Source: an uncultured Lachnospiraceae bacterium (GTDB lineage: Bacteria > Bacillota > Clostridia > Lachnospirales > Lachnospiraceae). Taken from it: a DNA stretch of 33,207 nt. The translations under genes and the position numbers were made by a program. This document shows positions 22,332 through 30,500 of the stretch, piece by piece. The stretch covers positions 1 to 33,207 of the forward strand of contig CANOVJ010000049.1 of assembly GCA_947570615.1 (NCBI GenBank), given 5' to 3'. Numbering within the stretch: the first letter of the stretch is position 1; each line of letters starts with the position of its first letter. The notes under the pieces were generated by a model. That model had not been told where the DNA came from and did no database searches. It worked only from the letters and a program-made list of their open reading frames with translations.

Positions 22332-23579
22332 TTAATTTGTGGTATGCCCGCAGTAAGAACGAACAGCCAGGAACGCAAATAGCGGTATCTCAATGACACA
22401 GGCTCCGATCATGGCATAAGGCGTCCAGATCGCCAGATCGCCCAGGTTCAGAAACCGGAAGTCAGTGACAGCGTAGAGGACGCTTGTCTGGATACTTGTT
22501 CCGCTGGCCGGAAGAATACTGCACAGCCAGGCAGAGAGCGTACCCGGTACTGTCATGGAGATTACCAGTGGCGCAATGCAAAACACCAGCGCCGAGGCGA
22601 GAGAGGCCACCGTGCTTTTGCATTTCGAGGAGAGAAACAGGGTAAAGCTCACCGAGGCCAGAACAGAGAGCAGTCCGGCAACAGCAAAAAGAAATTGCAG
22701 TTCACCTGTGTTTATGTCAATCAGAGTTACAATGGAGTACAGCATTTGAATGGAGGTCCTGGTACATTCCCAGCCAAACAGACTGTCTGCCGCCAAAATA
22801 AACACAGCGGCGCAGATGATAAATGCCAGTCCACTGATGAAAAGGGCTGCCAGTATTTTTGCGACGCCCAGCCTGGCCCTGCCGTAACGGGTGCAGCGTA
22901 GAATATCGTCCGCTCCTGACTGATAATCGGCAGAGAATACCGGGGCGGCAATCACTATGCGGAACAGCAATACCAGAAACCCCATAATATTCTGATAGTC
23001 CGTGATTGTGGAACTCATGCCGGGGTAGACCTCAAAGGGTTTCTCTACTTTCTGATACATTTCCACAGCCTTGCGCCGGGCGGCGGGGCTGTCCGGCTGC
23101 TCCATCGCCATCAGGGAGGCAATCCGGTCCTCGCAGACACGGTAGTAGTTGTCGATCTGTTCCGGGTCTATTTCCATGATGGCAGGGGCCATGCCGGTGT
23201 CCGGGTCGGCAAAGGCTTCTTTGCCCCCGTGAAGCAGGGGGACGACAGGAAGTATCTTCTTCTCATAGACGCCCTCCGGCAAATCATAGGACTCCGTAAC
23301 CCCCCAGGCCGCAAGGCAGGCCTGATAGCTTTCGACAGCTTCCCGCACCCGCTTTGGAGTGACAATGCCGCCAGCGTGCGCCTGACGCTCCTTTTCGTAG
23401 GCGATGGAGGCCAGCCCGGTCAGGTTGACCTCGTTTCCGTCCTCGTCCGTGTAATTGCTGTAACAAAAGGTGGTCGGCAGCCAGGCCAGCAGAACGGAGA
23501 ACAGCAGGGCCAGCGCCAGTAAAATCCAGGTAAGCTTTGATTTCAAAACTCGTTTCAATTCCAGCCGAAAAATCCTCAT
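22332..23579 (-). CDS. ABC transporter permease (ABC-2 type)
   Basis: The 415-residue protein begins MRIFRLELKRVLKSKLTWIL with a first membrane helix at about 15-36. A large extracytoplasmic loop follows (about 37-200, containing the YSNYTDEDGNEVNLTGLASI region), then about five more hydrophobic segments (IMGFLVLLFRIVIAAPVF, ILAALFISGLAFIICAAVFI, LLSVLASVSFTLFLSS, LASALVFCIAPLVISM, MIGACVIEIPLFAFLA). This layout suits ABC-2 exporters of peptides or drugs. The ATG abuts the ATPase stop, with GAGGAGG just upstream, so the two subunits are made together. Substrate unknown; the neighbouring VanRS-like remnant suggests a response to cell-envelope stress or peptides. Confidence 0.85.
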   Translation of the reverse strand: MRIFRLELKRVLKSKLTWILLALALLFSVLLAWLPTTFCYSNYTDEDGNEVNLTGLASIAYEKERQAHAGGIVTPKRVREAVESYQACLAAWGVTESYDLPEGVYEKKILPVVPLLHGGKEAFADPDTGMAPAIMEIDPEQIDNYYRVCEDRIASLMAMEQPDSPAARRKAVEMYQKVEKPFEVYPGMSSTITDYQNIMGFLVLLFRIVIAAPVFSADYQSGADDILRCTRYGRARLGVAKILAALFISGLAFIICAAVFILAADSLFGWECTRTSIQMLYSIVTLIDINTGELQFLFAVAGLLSVLASVSFTLFLSSKCKSTVASLASALVFCIAPLVISMTVPGTLSAWLCSILPASGTSIQTSVLYAVTDFRFLNLGDLAIWTPYAMIGACVIEIPLFAFLAVRSYCGHTTN

Positions 23580-24473
23580 TTAGCGATTCCTCCTCTCACT
23601 CTCGCCGCTGCTTTCCGGAAACAGCCACAGATACAGATCCTCCAGGCGGGGAGCAACGGCAACAGAATGTGCGTTGCAGGGCTTTTTACCCAGATAACGG
23701 ACAGAAACGCTGCCGTCATTCTCATTTCGCAGACTGATGATCTGGAGCCTGCTTTCGTATTCGGGCACAGCGTCCGCCGGGATCGTGCAGCTCCACACCC
23801 TGCCCTCCACCAGCCTGACGAGTTCTTCCGTTGTTCCGCTCGCCAACAGCCTGCCGCCCTTGATGAGAGCGTGGCAGGCAGCGATATACTCCACATCGGG
23901 GACGATGTGGGTGGAAATCAGGACAATCCGGTCATGGGCAAACTCCGAAAGCAAATTGCGGAAACGTACCCTCTCACCAGGGTCAAGTCCCCCGGTTGGT
24001 TCGTCCAGAATCAAAACCTCCGGGTCATTAAGCAACGCCTGGGCAATCCCTACCCGACGCCTCATTCCGCCGGATAGCCTGGAGATTTTCCTGTTGCAGA
24101 CATCCAGCAAAGAAACCCGTTCCAGCAATTCATGTATTTTCTGCCAGCTCTGCCGTTTGGGGAGTCCTTTCAACGCGGCAACGTATGTCAGATAGTCTTT
24201 CACTGTAAACTCCTGATGAAAGCCGAACTCCTGGGGCAGATAGCCGAAAATATCCCGATACTGCTCCCCCAGCGTCTGAATGGGGACTCCGTCATACGCC
24301 ACCTGGCCGGAGGTGGGCCGCATAATTCCGGCAATCATCCGCATCAGGGTAGTCTTACCCGCGCCGTTGGCTCCCAGCAGTCCCCACACTCCCGGCGTCA
24401 GCTCCAGGGTGATGTCGTTGACGGCTTTTTTGTCCTTAAACTGTTTGGAAACATGGTCGATCAGCAATTCCAT
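23580..24473 (-). CDS. ABC transporter ATP-binding protein
   Basis: This 297-residue ATPase drives the adjacent permease. Walker A is GLLGANGAGKTTLMRMIAG (about residues 31-49), the Q loop is FGYLPQEFGFHQEFTVKDYL, the signature is ISRLSGGMRRRVGIAQALL, Walker B is VLILDEPTGGLDPGERVRF, and the switch His is in VLISTHIVPDVEYIAA. A C-terminal extension of about 80 residues is usual for ABC-2 drug/peptide exporters. The start at 24473 (MELLIDHV) follows AAAGGAG; the open frame upstream only reads through repeat copy D. Confidence 0.93.
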   Translation of the reverse strand: MELLIDHVSKQFKDKKAVNDITLELTPGVWGLLGANGAGKTTLMRMIAGIMRPTSGQVAYDGVPIQTLGEQYRDIFGYLPQEFGFHQEFTVKDYLTYVAALKGLPKRQSWQKIHELLERVSLLDVCNRKISRLSGGMRRRVGIAQALLNDPEVLILDEPTGGLDPGERVRFRNLLSEFAHDRIVLISTHIVPDVEYIAACHALIKGGRLLASGTTEELVRLVEGRVWSCTIPADAVPEYESRLQIISLRNENDGSVSVRYLGKKPCNAHSVAVAPRLEDLYLWLFPESSGESERRNR

Positions 24474-24497
24474 ATAAAAACTCCTTTCCCATTTGAT

Positions 24498-24574
24498 CGG
24501 ACAGGGAAGGTTTCTTCCCCTGTCCGCCGCGCGGCCCGCATGCTGCGTCGGCAGTAAACTTCCTTTTGCGGGCC
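24498..24574. repeat. Dispersed hairpin repeat, copy D (two modules)
   Basis: A simple hairpin 24498-24526 (arm CGGACAGGG) is followed by a bulged hairpin: outer stem 24533-24540/24567-24574 (GGCCCGCA), inner hairpin 24541-24556 (TGCTGC/GCAGTA) and unpaired AACTTCCTTT. It lies 25 nt upstream of the ABC ATPase start. Confidence 0.8.
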
Positions 24575-24619
24575 TGCGCCAGACAACGGACAGCACGCTC
24601 CACGAGCCGGCTTATTGTA

Positions 24620-24674
24620 AAACGGCGCTCCTGCCCTGGCAATAATCATTCTACCAGAAGCAAAAGCGCCGTTT
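24620..24674 (-). terminator. Long-loop hairpin after the histidine kinase remnant
   Basis: A perfect 10-bp stem (AAACGGCGCT with AGCGCCGTTT) encloses a 35-nt loop. On the minus strand it is followed by a short T-run (CGTTTTAC). It lies 57 nt after the kinase stop and would separate the two-component remnant from the ABC genes. Confidence 0.5.
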
Positions 24675-24730
24675 CCCTGTTCGCTCACACGATATTCAAC
24701 TGTTTTCCTGTGGACTTTCTTACGATTTTC

Positions 24731-25007
24731 CTACAAAGCAGGAAGCGTTACAGTAAAAACCGTCAGGCCGTCCCCGCTCTTTGCCGTGATTGTTCCATTG
24801 TGGAGCGTGATGATCTGCCTGGCAATCGCAAGGCCCAGCCCGGCCCCGTCTGTACTGCGTCCTGTGTCAAGCCTGTAAAACTGTTCAAAGATATGCTCCA
24901 ATTTTTCTTTCGGAATTGTCCCGCCGTGATTGGAGAATTGTAATATGACCTCGCCCTCGCCGCTTGTGGCCTCAAACGACGATCCCCTGCCGTTCGCAGA
25001 GATATCA
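24731..25007 (-). pseudogene. Histidine kinase, C-terminal remnant (VanS-like)
   Basis: On the minus strand the frame from the GAT at 25006 reads DISANGRGSSFEATSGEGEV, then VILQFSNHGGTIPKEKLEHI, FEQFYRLDTGRSTDGAGLGL and AIARQIITLHNGTITAK, ending VTLPAL. These are the G1/F/G2 segments of a HATPase_c domain of VanS-type sensor kinases. The sensor, membrane, dimerisation and N-box parts are absent, and there is no start codon or ribosome site. The fragment begins exactly where the truncated response regulator ends, so one deletion removed the regulator's 3' end and about two thirds of the kinase. Not functional as a kinase. Confidence 0.85.
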
Positions 25008-25436
25008 GAGGATGGAAAACTCGATAGGGGTCAGCTGCAATTCTCTCCCGAACAGAAAGCATTTGTGATTGACCCTGTTGATGACAAGCCCTCGAATATC
25101 GTATTCATGGGCCGGTTCTTCCGGCTTTGTCGAAGGATTGTTGTAGTGCATATACCGCCGCAGCTGCGTTTTTACTCTTGCGACAACCTCCAGGGGATTA
25201 AAGGGTTTTGTGATGTAATCGTCGGCCCCGATGGTCAGCCCCATAATCTTATCCCCATCCGCATCCGGAAGCATCACATCCAGAATTGCAAGGTCTAAAT
25301 GGGTATGCTCGATACAGTCCAGAGCTTCCTGGCCGGTGTAACATTTATGGACGGTATAGCCGTCGTTGGTGAGGTAAAGCTCTATCACATCAGCCAGTTC
25401 TTTTTCATCATCTGCCACTAAAATATTGACGCTCAT
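25005..25436 (-). pseudogene. Response regulator, doubly truncated (VanR/OmpR-like)
   Basis: The 143-residue frame begins MSVNILVADDEKELADVIEL with the acidic pair and reaches the phosphoacceptor aspartate in LAILDVMLPDADG. It then jumps straight to DKIMGLTIGADDYITKPFNP. VanR-type receivers have about 20-25 more residues between these points (alpha-3 and the beta-4 strand with the conserved Thr), so there is an in-frame internal deletion near 25252-25265. The DNA-binding winged helix starts (FLFGRELQLTPIEFSIL) and stops at once at the junction with the kinase remnant. The conserved Lys is present but the fold should be broken. GGGAG precedes ATG and a promoter candidate remains. Confidence 0.85.
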
Positions 25437-25472
25437 TTTGCTGCTCCCTGCTCCGAAAACGAATTTACATTT

Positions 25473-25478
25473 ATTATA
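25473..25478 (-). promoter_or_regulatory. Extended -10 element of the response regulator remnant
   Basis: On the minus strand TGGTATAAT forms an extended -10 (TG-N-TATAAT). No good -35 is present, as expected for an activated promoter. Upstream (about 25485-25530) are spaced GAAAA-containing direct repeats that look like response-regulator boxes. Confidence 0.45.
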
Positions 25479-25582
25479 CCAGCAATTTTCTCAAATTTCC
25501 CTGCAATTTTTCTTAAGATTTTCCTACAGGGCAGAAGCGGAGTTTTGCGCCTTAAAATTTATTTGAAAAATCTTCTTTTCCG

Positions 25583-25611
25583 CAACCTTTTTCCTGCTCG
25601 TTACCCTATAC
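25583..25611 (+). promoter_or_regulatory. Candidate ECF-type promoter of the sigma/anti-sigma pair
   Basis: CAACCTTT (25583-25590) and CCCTATAC (25604-25611) have the AAC-rich -35 and short -10 style of ECF sigma promoters, and lie about 180 nt before the sigma gene. Self-regulation is typical of ECF genes. The motif match is by eye. Confidence 0.3.
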
Positions 25612-25790
25612 TTATGCAGAGGCAAATACAGCAGACGCATGGCGCTGCCAGGCATCCTTCTGTGAGCGGCGGCGGCAGACTCCAAAAACCGCCCCGTATC
25701 GAAAATCCCTGCATCACTCAGGATATCCTCTGTTTCCGCCGTCTTCATGAGGGCGCCGGAACAATCGTAACAGGAAGGTATAACATTCAT

Positions 25791-26318
25791 ATGAGCCAGG
25801 AAGAACTTGAAAACTACATCTACGCTTACGGCAGGGATCTGCTTTCCTTCTGCCGTTCTGTGACCGGCAGCCGGCAGGAGGCGGAGGATCTGTATCAGGA
25901 TACCTTTTTAAAGCTCTGCGAGTCCAGGAACAGTCTGCGCATCGAGAAAAACCCCAAAAGCTTTCTGATGGGCGTCTCTGTCTATCTTTACAGGAACCAC
26001 AGACGAAAGGGCTCCATCCGCCGCCGGATCCTGGGGGCGGAGGTTTCCGTCGAGGAGTCCGCCGACACGCTCCCTTCCCGGGAGGAAATGACGGAGGATC
26101 AGATCCTTCACAGGGAGGAATGCGAGCTGTTGCGCAGAGAAGTACAGACGCTCCCGGACAGATACCGGATCCCGGTTCTGCTCTTTTATATGGAGGAGCT
26201 CTCCCTGGAGGAGATCGCGGCCATGCTGCACACGCCGGAGGGCACCATAAAGAGCAGGCTGCATCGGGCGAAACGGCTTCTGAGACAGAGATTGGAGGAA
26301 AGTCACTATGAGAAATGA
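25791..26318 (+). CDS. ECF-type RNA polymerase sigma factor
   Basis: This 175-residue protein has the two-domain ECF layout. Region 2 covers about residues 5-75 (YAYGRDLLSFCRSVTGSRQE, AEDLYQDTFLKLCESR, KNPKSFLMGVSVYLYRNHRR). Region 4 covers about 115-170 (LRREVQTLPDRYRIPVLLFY, MEELSLEEIAAMLHTPEGTI, KSRLHRAKRLLRQRLEE). It would redirect RNA polymerase to stress or envelope genes. The start at 25791 fits family length and has AGGAAGG 12 nt upstream; the frame is open farther upstream but without domain content. Its last 11 nt overlap the anti-sigma gene. Confidence 0.92.
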   Translation: MSQEELENYIYAYGRDLLSFCRSVTGSRQEAEDLYQDTFLKLCESRNSLRIEKNPKSFLMGVSVYLYRNHRRKGSIRRRILGAEVSVEESADTLPSREEMTEDQILHREECELLRREVQTLPDRYRIPVLLFYMEELSLEEIAAMLHTPEGTIKSRLHRAKRLLRQRLEESHYEK

Positions 26319-27474
26319 AATGGACGAGCTGTTAAGAGAAGCGCTCACTCCAATGGATTCGCCGGACGAGCGTCTCAACCGTCAGGTTCTTCGAAAAGTA
26401 AAGGAGAGAGAAAAGATGCGCAGAAAAACAAGAATCCCGGCGGCCGCCATTGTCGCCGCCTGTACCCTGACATTTGGTTCCGCCACCGTGTTTGCGGCAT
26501 ATCACTATTTGACTCCCGCCCAGGCGGCCGCCGAGACGGGAGACGAGGCGCTGGAAAAGGCATTTCTTGGCCAGGACGCCATCCTGGTAAACGAGACCCA
26601 GGAAACCGGCGGCTTCCGGATCACCCTTTTGGGAAGCGTGGCCGGCAAAAATATCAGCGATTTCCTCGCCTGGGACGACCAAGGGCTCAGGGACGAGCGC
26701 ATCTACACTCTAGTGGCCATCGAGAAGGCGGACGGCTCCCCCATGCCGGACACCGGCTCCGGGGATTACGGAAAGGAAGCCTTTTTTACCTCCCTTTATG
26801 TCCGTGGGCTGGAGCCCTGGAAATACAACGGGGCGTCCATGGGGGGCGGTTATTCCGCCTTTGTGAAGGACGGCATCGAGTACCGGATCATGGAGATGGA
26901 CAATGTCCAGATATTTGCCGATCAGGGGATCTACGTGGGGGTAAATTCCGGCGCCCTTTATGACCAGGACGCCTTTCTCTTCGACGAATCCACCGGGGAG
27001 CTCACCCGTAATCCGGATTATACCGGTGTAAACGCCCTCTTTACCCTTCCCGTGGACAAATCCAAAGCCGACCCGCAGGCGGCGGCCCGTTGTCTGCAGG
27101 AGCTGGAGCGATCCTTCAATACGCCCTCCCAGCCTCTCGAGATGGCCGAAAACGACCTGGCGGTGGAGGATTTCATGTCAGGACTCACCGGGGAAAATAT
27201 TGACCGCCGCGCCAGGGCCGTGGAGGCCACCCGGCAGATCTGCACTCCGGACGCGGACGGTTGGTTTTCCTGGTCCTACGCGCTGGAAAACGGGGACAGC
27301 GCCAGCGGTTCGGCCTGTGTCAGGGATCTGTTCCCGTCCGGCCAGACGGGCGAGCCTGCAATTGTCGGGAGCAGCTACTCGGAGAGCGGAGTGGACGGCC
27401 TGACCATGGACGTGTGCATTTTAAACGAGGACGGAACCGTTACCTTTGCCATGTATGAGGCTGTGACGCAGTAA
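26308..27474 (+). CDS. Membrane anti-sigma factor, DUF4179-like
   Basis: The 388-residue protein starts with a cytoplasmic segment of about 42 residues (MDELLREALTPMDSPDERLN, then a basic KVKEREKMRRKTR). One membrane helix follows at about 43-65 (PAAAIVAACTLTFGSATVFA). The outer part, about 320 residues, begins like DUF4179 anti-sigma factors (VNETQETGGFRITLLGSVAG, YTLVAIEKADGSPM). The layout suggests that the cytoplasmic part binds the ECF sigma while the outer domain senses a signal. GGAGG lies upstream of ATG inside the sigma gene, so the two are coupled. It has a longer outer domain than a minimal anti-sigma. The signal is unknown. Confidence 0.85.
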   Translation: MRNEMDELLREALTPMDSPDERLNRQVLRKVKEREKMRRKTRIPAAAIVAACTLTFGSATVFAAYHYLTPAQAAAETGDEALEKAFLGQDAILVNETQETGGFRITLLGSVAGKNISDFLAWDDQGLRDERIYTLVAIEKADGSPMPDTGSGDYGKEAFFTSLYVRGLEPWKYNGASMGGGYSAFVKDGIEYRIMEMDNVQIFADQGIYVGVNSGALYDQDAFLFDESTGELTRNPDYTGVNALFTLPVDKSKADPQAAARCLQELERSFNTPSQPLEMAENDLAVEDFMSGLTGENIDRRARAVEATRQICTPDADGWFSWSYALENGDSASGSACVRDLFPSGQTGEPAIVGSSYSESGVDGLTMDVCILNEDGTVTFAMYEAVTQ

Positions 27475-27477
27475 CCT

Positions 27478-27519
27478 GACGCGGGGAAGCGTTCCGTAAA
27501 ACAAACGCTTCCCCGCGTC
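27478..27519. terminator. Strong hairpin between convergent genes
   Basis: A perfect 16-bp stem (GACGCGGGGAAGCGTT with its complement) lies 3 nt after the anti-sigma stop. There is no T-tract on either strand, but position and strength suit a bidirectional terminator. Confidence 0.65.
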
Positions 27520-27562
27520 GCGATTCAGTTTCGCTGCACCGATTACCGTATAGCCCTTCCGG

Positions 27563-30500
27563 TCACTGTCTGCCCTTTTCATCTTTCTTCTTTACTGCCA
27601 CGAACACGCCTGCACCGATGGCGGCCGCCAGCAGGAAAATCACAATGATCCGCCATGCCCCGCCTGTCTGCCCGGCGCTCGGGTTTCCCGGTATGCCGTC
27701 GCCGTCCTGCTCCGTTCCGCTCCCGGCTGCCTGATCGGTATTTTCCGGCTGTACGGATTCCACAGCGTCGTCTCCTTCTTCCTCATCCCCGTCTATCGCG
27801 ATCACATAATCCGATGCGTGGGTAAAGGCAAGGGATACGGTGCCGTCCTGTGCGACTTTATCCGCACAGATAAATTCAAGCTCCCCTGTGCTTTCGTTGT
27901 AATAATACAGGCTTGCCGTATATCCGGCGTTCTCTTTGCCAAGCCCTATGGAAAGCACCGCCGTAAAGCCGAACTCCCCCTCATATGCCAGGCTGATCTG
28001 AATGCTGTAGCTCTCCCCGGTGACATTGTTCACGATGTCAACCGGCACGGTGTTCACGCCCGTCTGAATGGAAAAGTCTATGTCGCCCGCCTTATCCAGG
28101 GATGCATCCCCTGTGATGCTTTTTCCATCCACGCTCCAGAAGATTCCATTCCCCATGTCGAAAGTGATGGTGATGTCCTTTCCCTTAAGACGGTCAAAAA
28201 TATCCCCCGGAACCACGGTGGAGCCGTTCATATCCACGTTGATGGTGCTTCCTTCCTGCGCCTTTTCTTCCTCGGCACGGATCACGTCCCAGCCGATTTT
28301 GCCGTCCTCACCCTTGATAAAAGGCTGCTTTGCTCCCTGTGCGGATGTTCCTGCGCCGCTGCTCCGGCTGGTTCCCGGCCTTACTGCATTTCCATTCCCT
28401 GAATTTGCCGGTGTAATTCCTGTCCCCGGCGCGGCTCCGTTCCCCGAAGCAATGTCTGTACCGGCAGATGGATTCACGGATATCTGCGGCGCAGTGGTTC
28501 CATTGCCCGGACTGGTGCTGCCGCTGTCCTGTCCGCCGTTGTCCCCGTTACCGGGTTCTGTGCCGCCGTTTTCTCCGGTAGTTCCGTTATCTTCATTACC
28601 GCCGGAATTTCCCCCGGTGCCGCCGTTACCGCCGGAACCGGAACCGCCGCTGCTTTTCTTCGTATAGGACGCCGTTACAACAGCGCTGTCCGTCAGGCCG
28701 TCCTTTACGGCTATTGCCTTAACCGTTGCCGGGGTTGTCACCGTAAACGCCCCCGTATATCGCGTGGAGCCGCGTCCCGGCGTGCTGCCGTCTGTGGTGT
28801 AATAAATCTCCGCTCCCGGCGACGCACAGGTGATGGCCACGCTGACGCTCCCCGTATAGCTTCCCCCTGCCGGGGAAATCACGGGCGTTTTTACCGTAAA
28901 CTTCTCCATTGTTTTGGAAGCGGATACCGCACTGCCGGCATTGTAATCATCGGTTTCCTTATACCGCTTATAGCCGGTCACGGTCTCCCCGGGTTGTACG
29001 CCGGTCCTTACATTCACGTCCGACCATGTCTTGCCGTCAAAGCTGTACTCGCACCCTTCCGTGGCCGGTATGGTGACGGTATAGTCCGTCTCCCCGTTTG
29101 CCTCCACTTTAAGGCTGAATGCGGGCGGTGCTTCCCTGTCCTTTTTCGCAAGGTTCACCGTCACGGTCTGCACCGGTGACTGGTTATGGGTGTCCGTCTC
29201 TTTCAGCCGGATGGCAAGAACCACAGTCTGGGAAGTGGTAAATCCGCCCTGTTCATTGCTCTCCGTCCATGTTTTCCCGCCGTCAAAGCTGTACTCCGCC
29301 CCGCTTACCGGGGTGATGGTAACCTTTACATCCGCCGGATTGGTGCGGTCCGCCTTATAGGTGAGCGCGGGCGCTGCCGGGGTGAGCTTCGGGAAGTCCA
29401 CCGTGATGTACTTTGGCGTCCCTTCCTCATGGTTCTTATCCTCCGGCATCATTGCATAAAAGGTCACGCTCGTTCCCGGTGTTATGCCCTCAAATGCATT
29501 TTCCTCCTGCCATTTGCCGTCATTTCCCATACGGTAGACTGCTCCTTCCGTAGGCGTCACCGTGTAGGTATAGGTCTGCCCGTTATCGGCATAGCCCCCG
29601 CTTACGTCAGGCACTTCACGTCCGGACGCTTTCCCTATGGTAAATGTCCTTGTCACCGAGCCGGTATAATTCCCTTTCCCGGTGATGGTGACGGATGCTG
29701 TCCCTGCGTCCTTATGATTACTGTATGATACCGTGAAGTCATTTGCGGTAAGGGCGGCCCCGCTGTCGGAAATGTAAATCCCTGCCGCCGGCGTCCCGGT
29801 ATCCACCGCCACCGGCGGCCTGATCTCGGAGCCGGTATAAGTATAAGTCCCTGCCACCTCCGATACCGTTACACCTTCCGCATTCAGGTTCCTGCGCCCC
29901 ACTGCCGGGGTAATCTCCACGGATACGCTGTCAAAGCTGTCTCTGTCCGGCGTAAAGATGACGGTCACTTTTTCCGCTGTCCCTGCGGACGGCTTTTTAT
30001 TCCTGTCCGCGCTGCTGACTTCCCATGCGCCTGTCACAGCCGTTCCCTTATTGTCCGCTGCCGCACCGTCCGTCATTGTCATTTCCCCTAGTGCCTGCCC
30101 GTAGATTCCAGATATGGCAGGGTTCTTTGTAATAACAGGCAGGGTTTTCTTTGTGGTAAAATCTATCTGCGCCACATTCCCTATATTCCCGGCAGGCGTT
30201 CCACTTGCTGAGTTTGAAATATCCACCGCCCTGTCAACCGTCGTCACATAAACCGTGTATGCCGTATTGGGCGACAGGTTTTCAGCCTCCACAGACACGC
30301 TTGCCGGGAGTGTATCCGCTGATACCGCACCGCTGCCCTTCGGGAACGTGCCGGAAATGGCGGTTCCCGTGCCCTCCGGCAGTGTTCCCCCGCAGGTCAC
30401 AATGATATCCTCTGCGGACGGGGCGGCGCTGCTTTCCGGCAGAACCACATAGTAATAGTCCGCCGCCTCGCTTACCGTGAAGGTAAAGCCTGCCGTCACA

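Noticed and set aside
22332-24473. BceAB-type bacitracin transporter
   Set aside because: The permease lacks the ten-helix FtsX-like layout with one very large central loop; it fits a 6-helix ABC-2 exporter better.
24763-25062. 99-codon minus-strand frame
   Set aside because: It is out of frame with the HATPase motifs; the real remnant reads in another frame and ends VTLPAL.
27563-27700. LPXTG sorting signal on the giant surface protein
   Set aside because: The C-terminus has a membrane helix and basic tail but no LPXTG; SAGQTG upstream of the helix is too weak to call.
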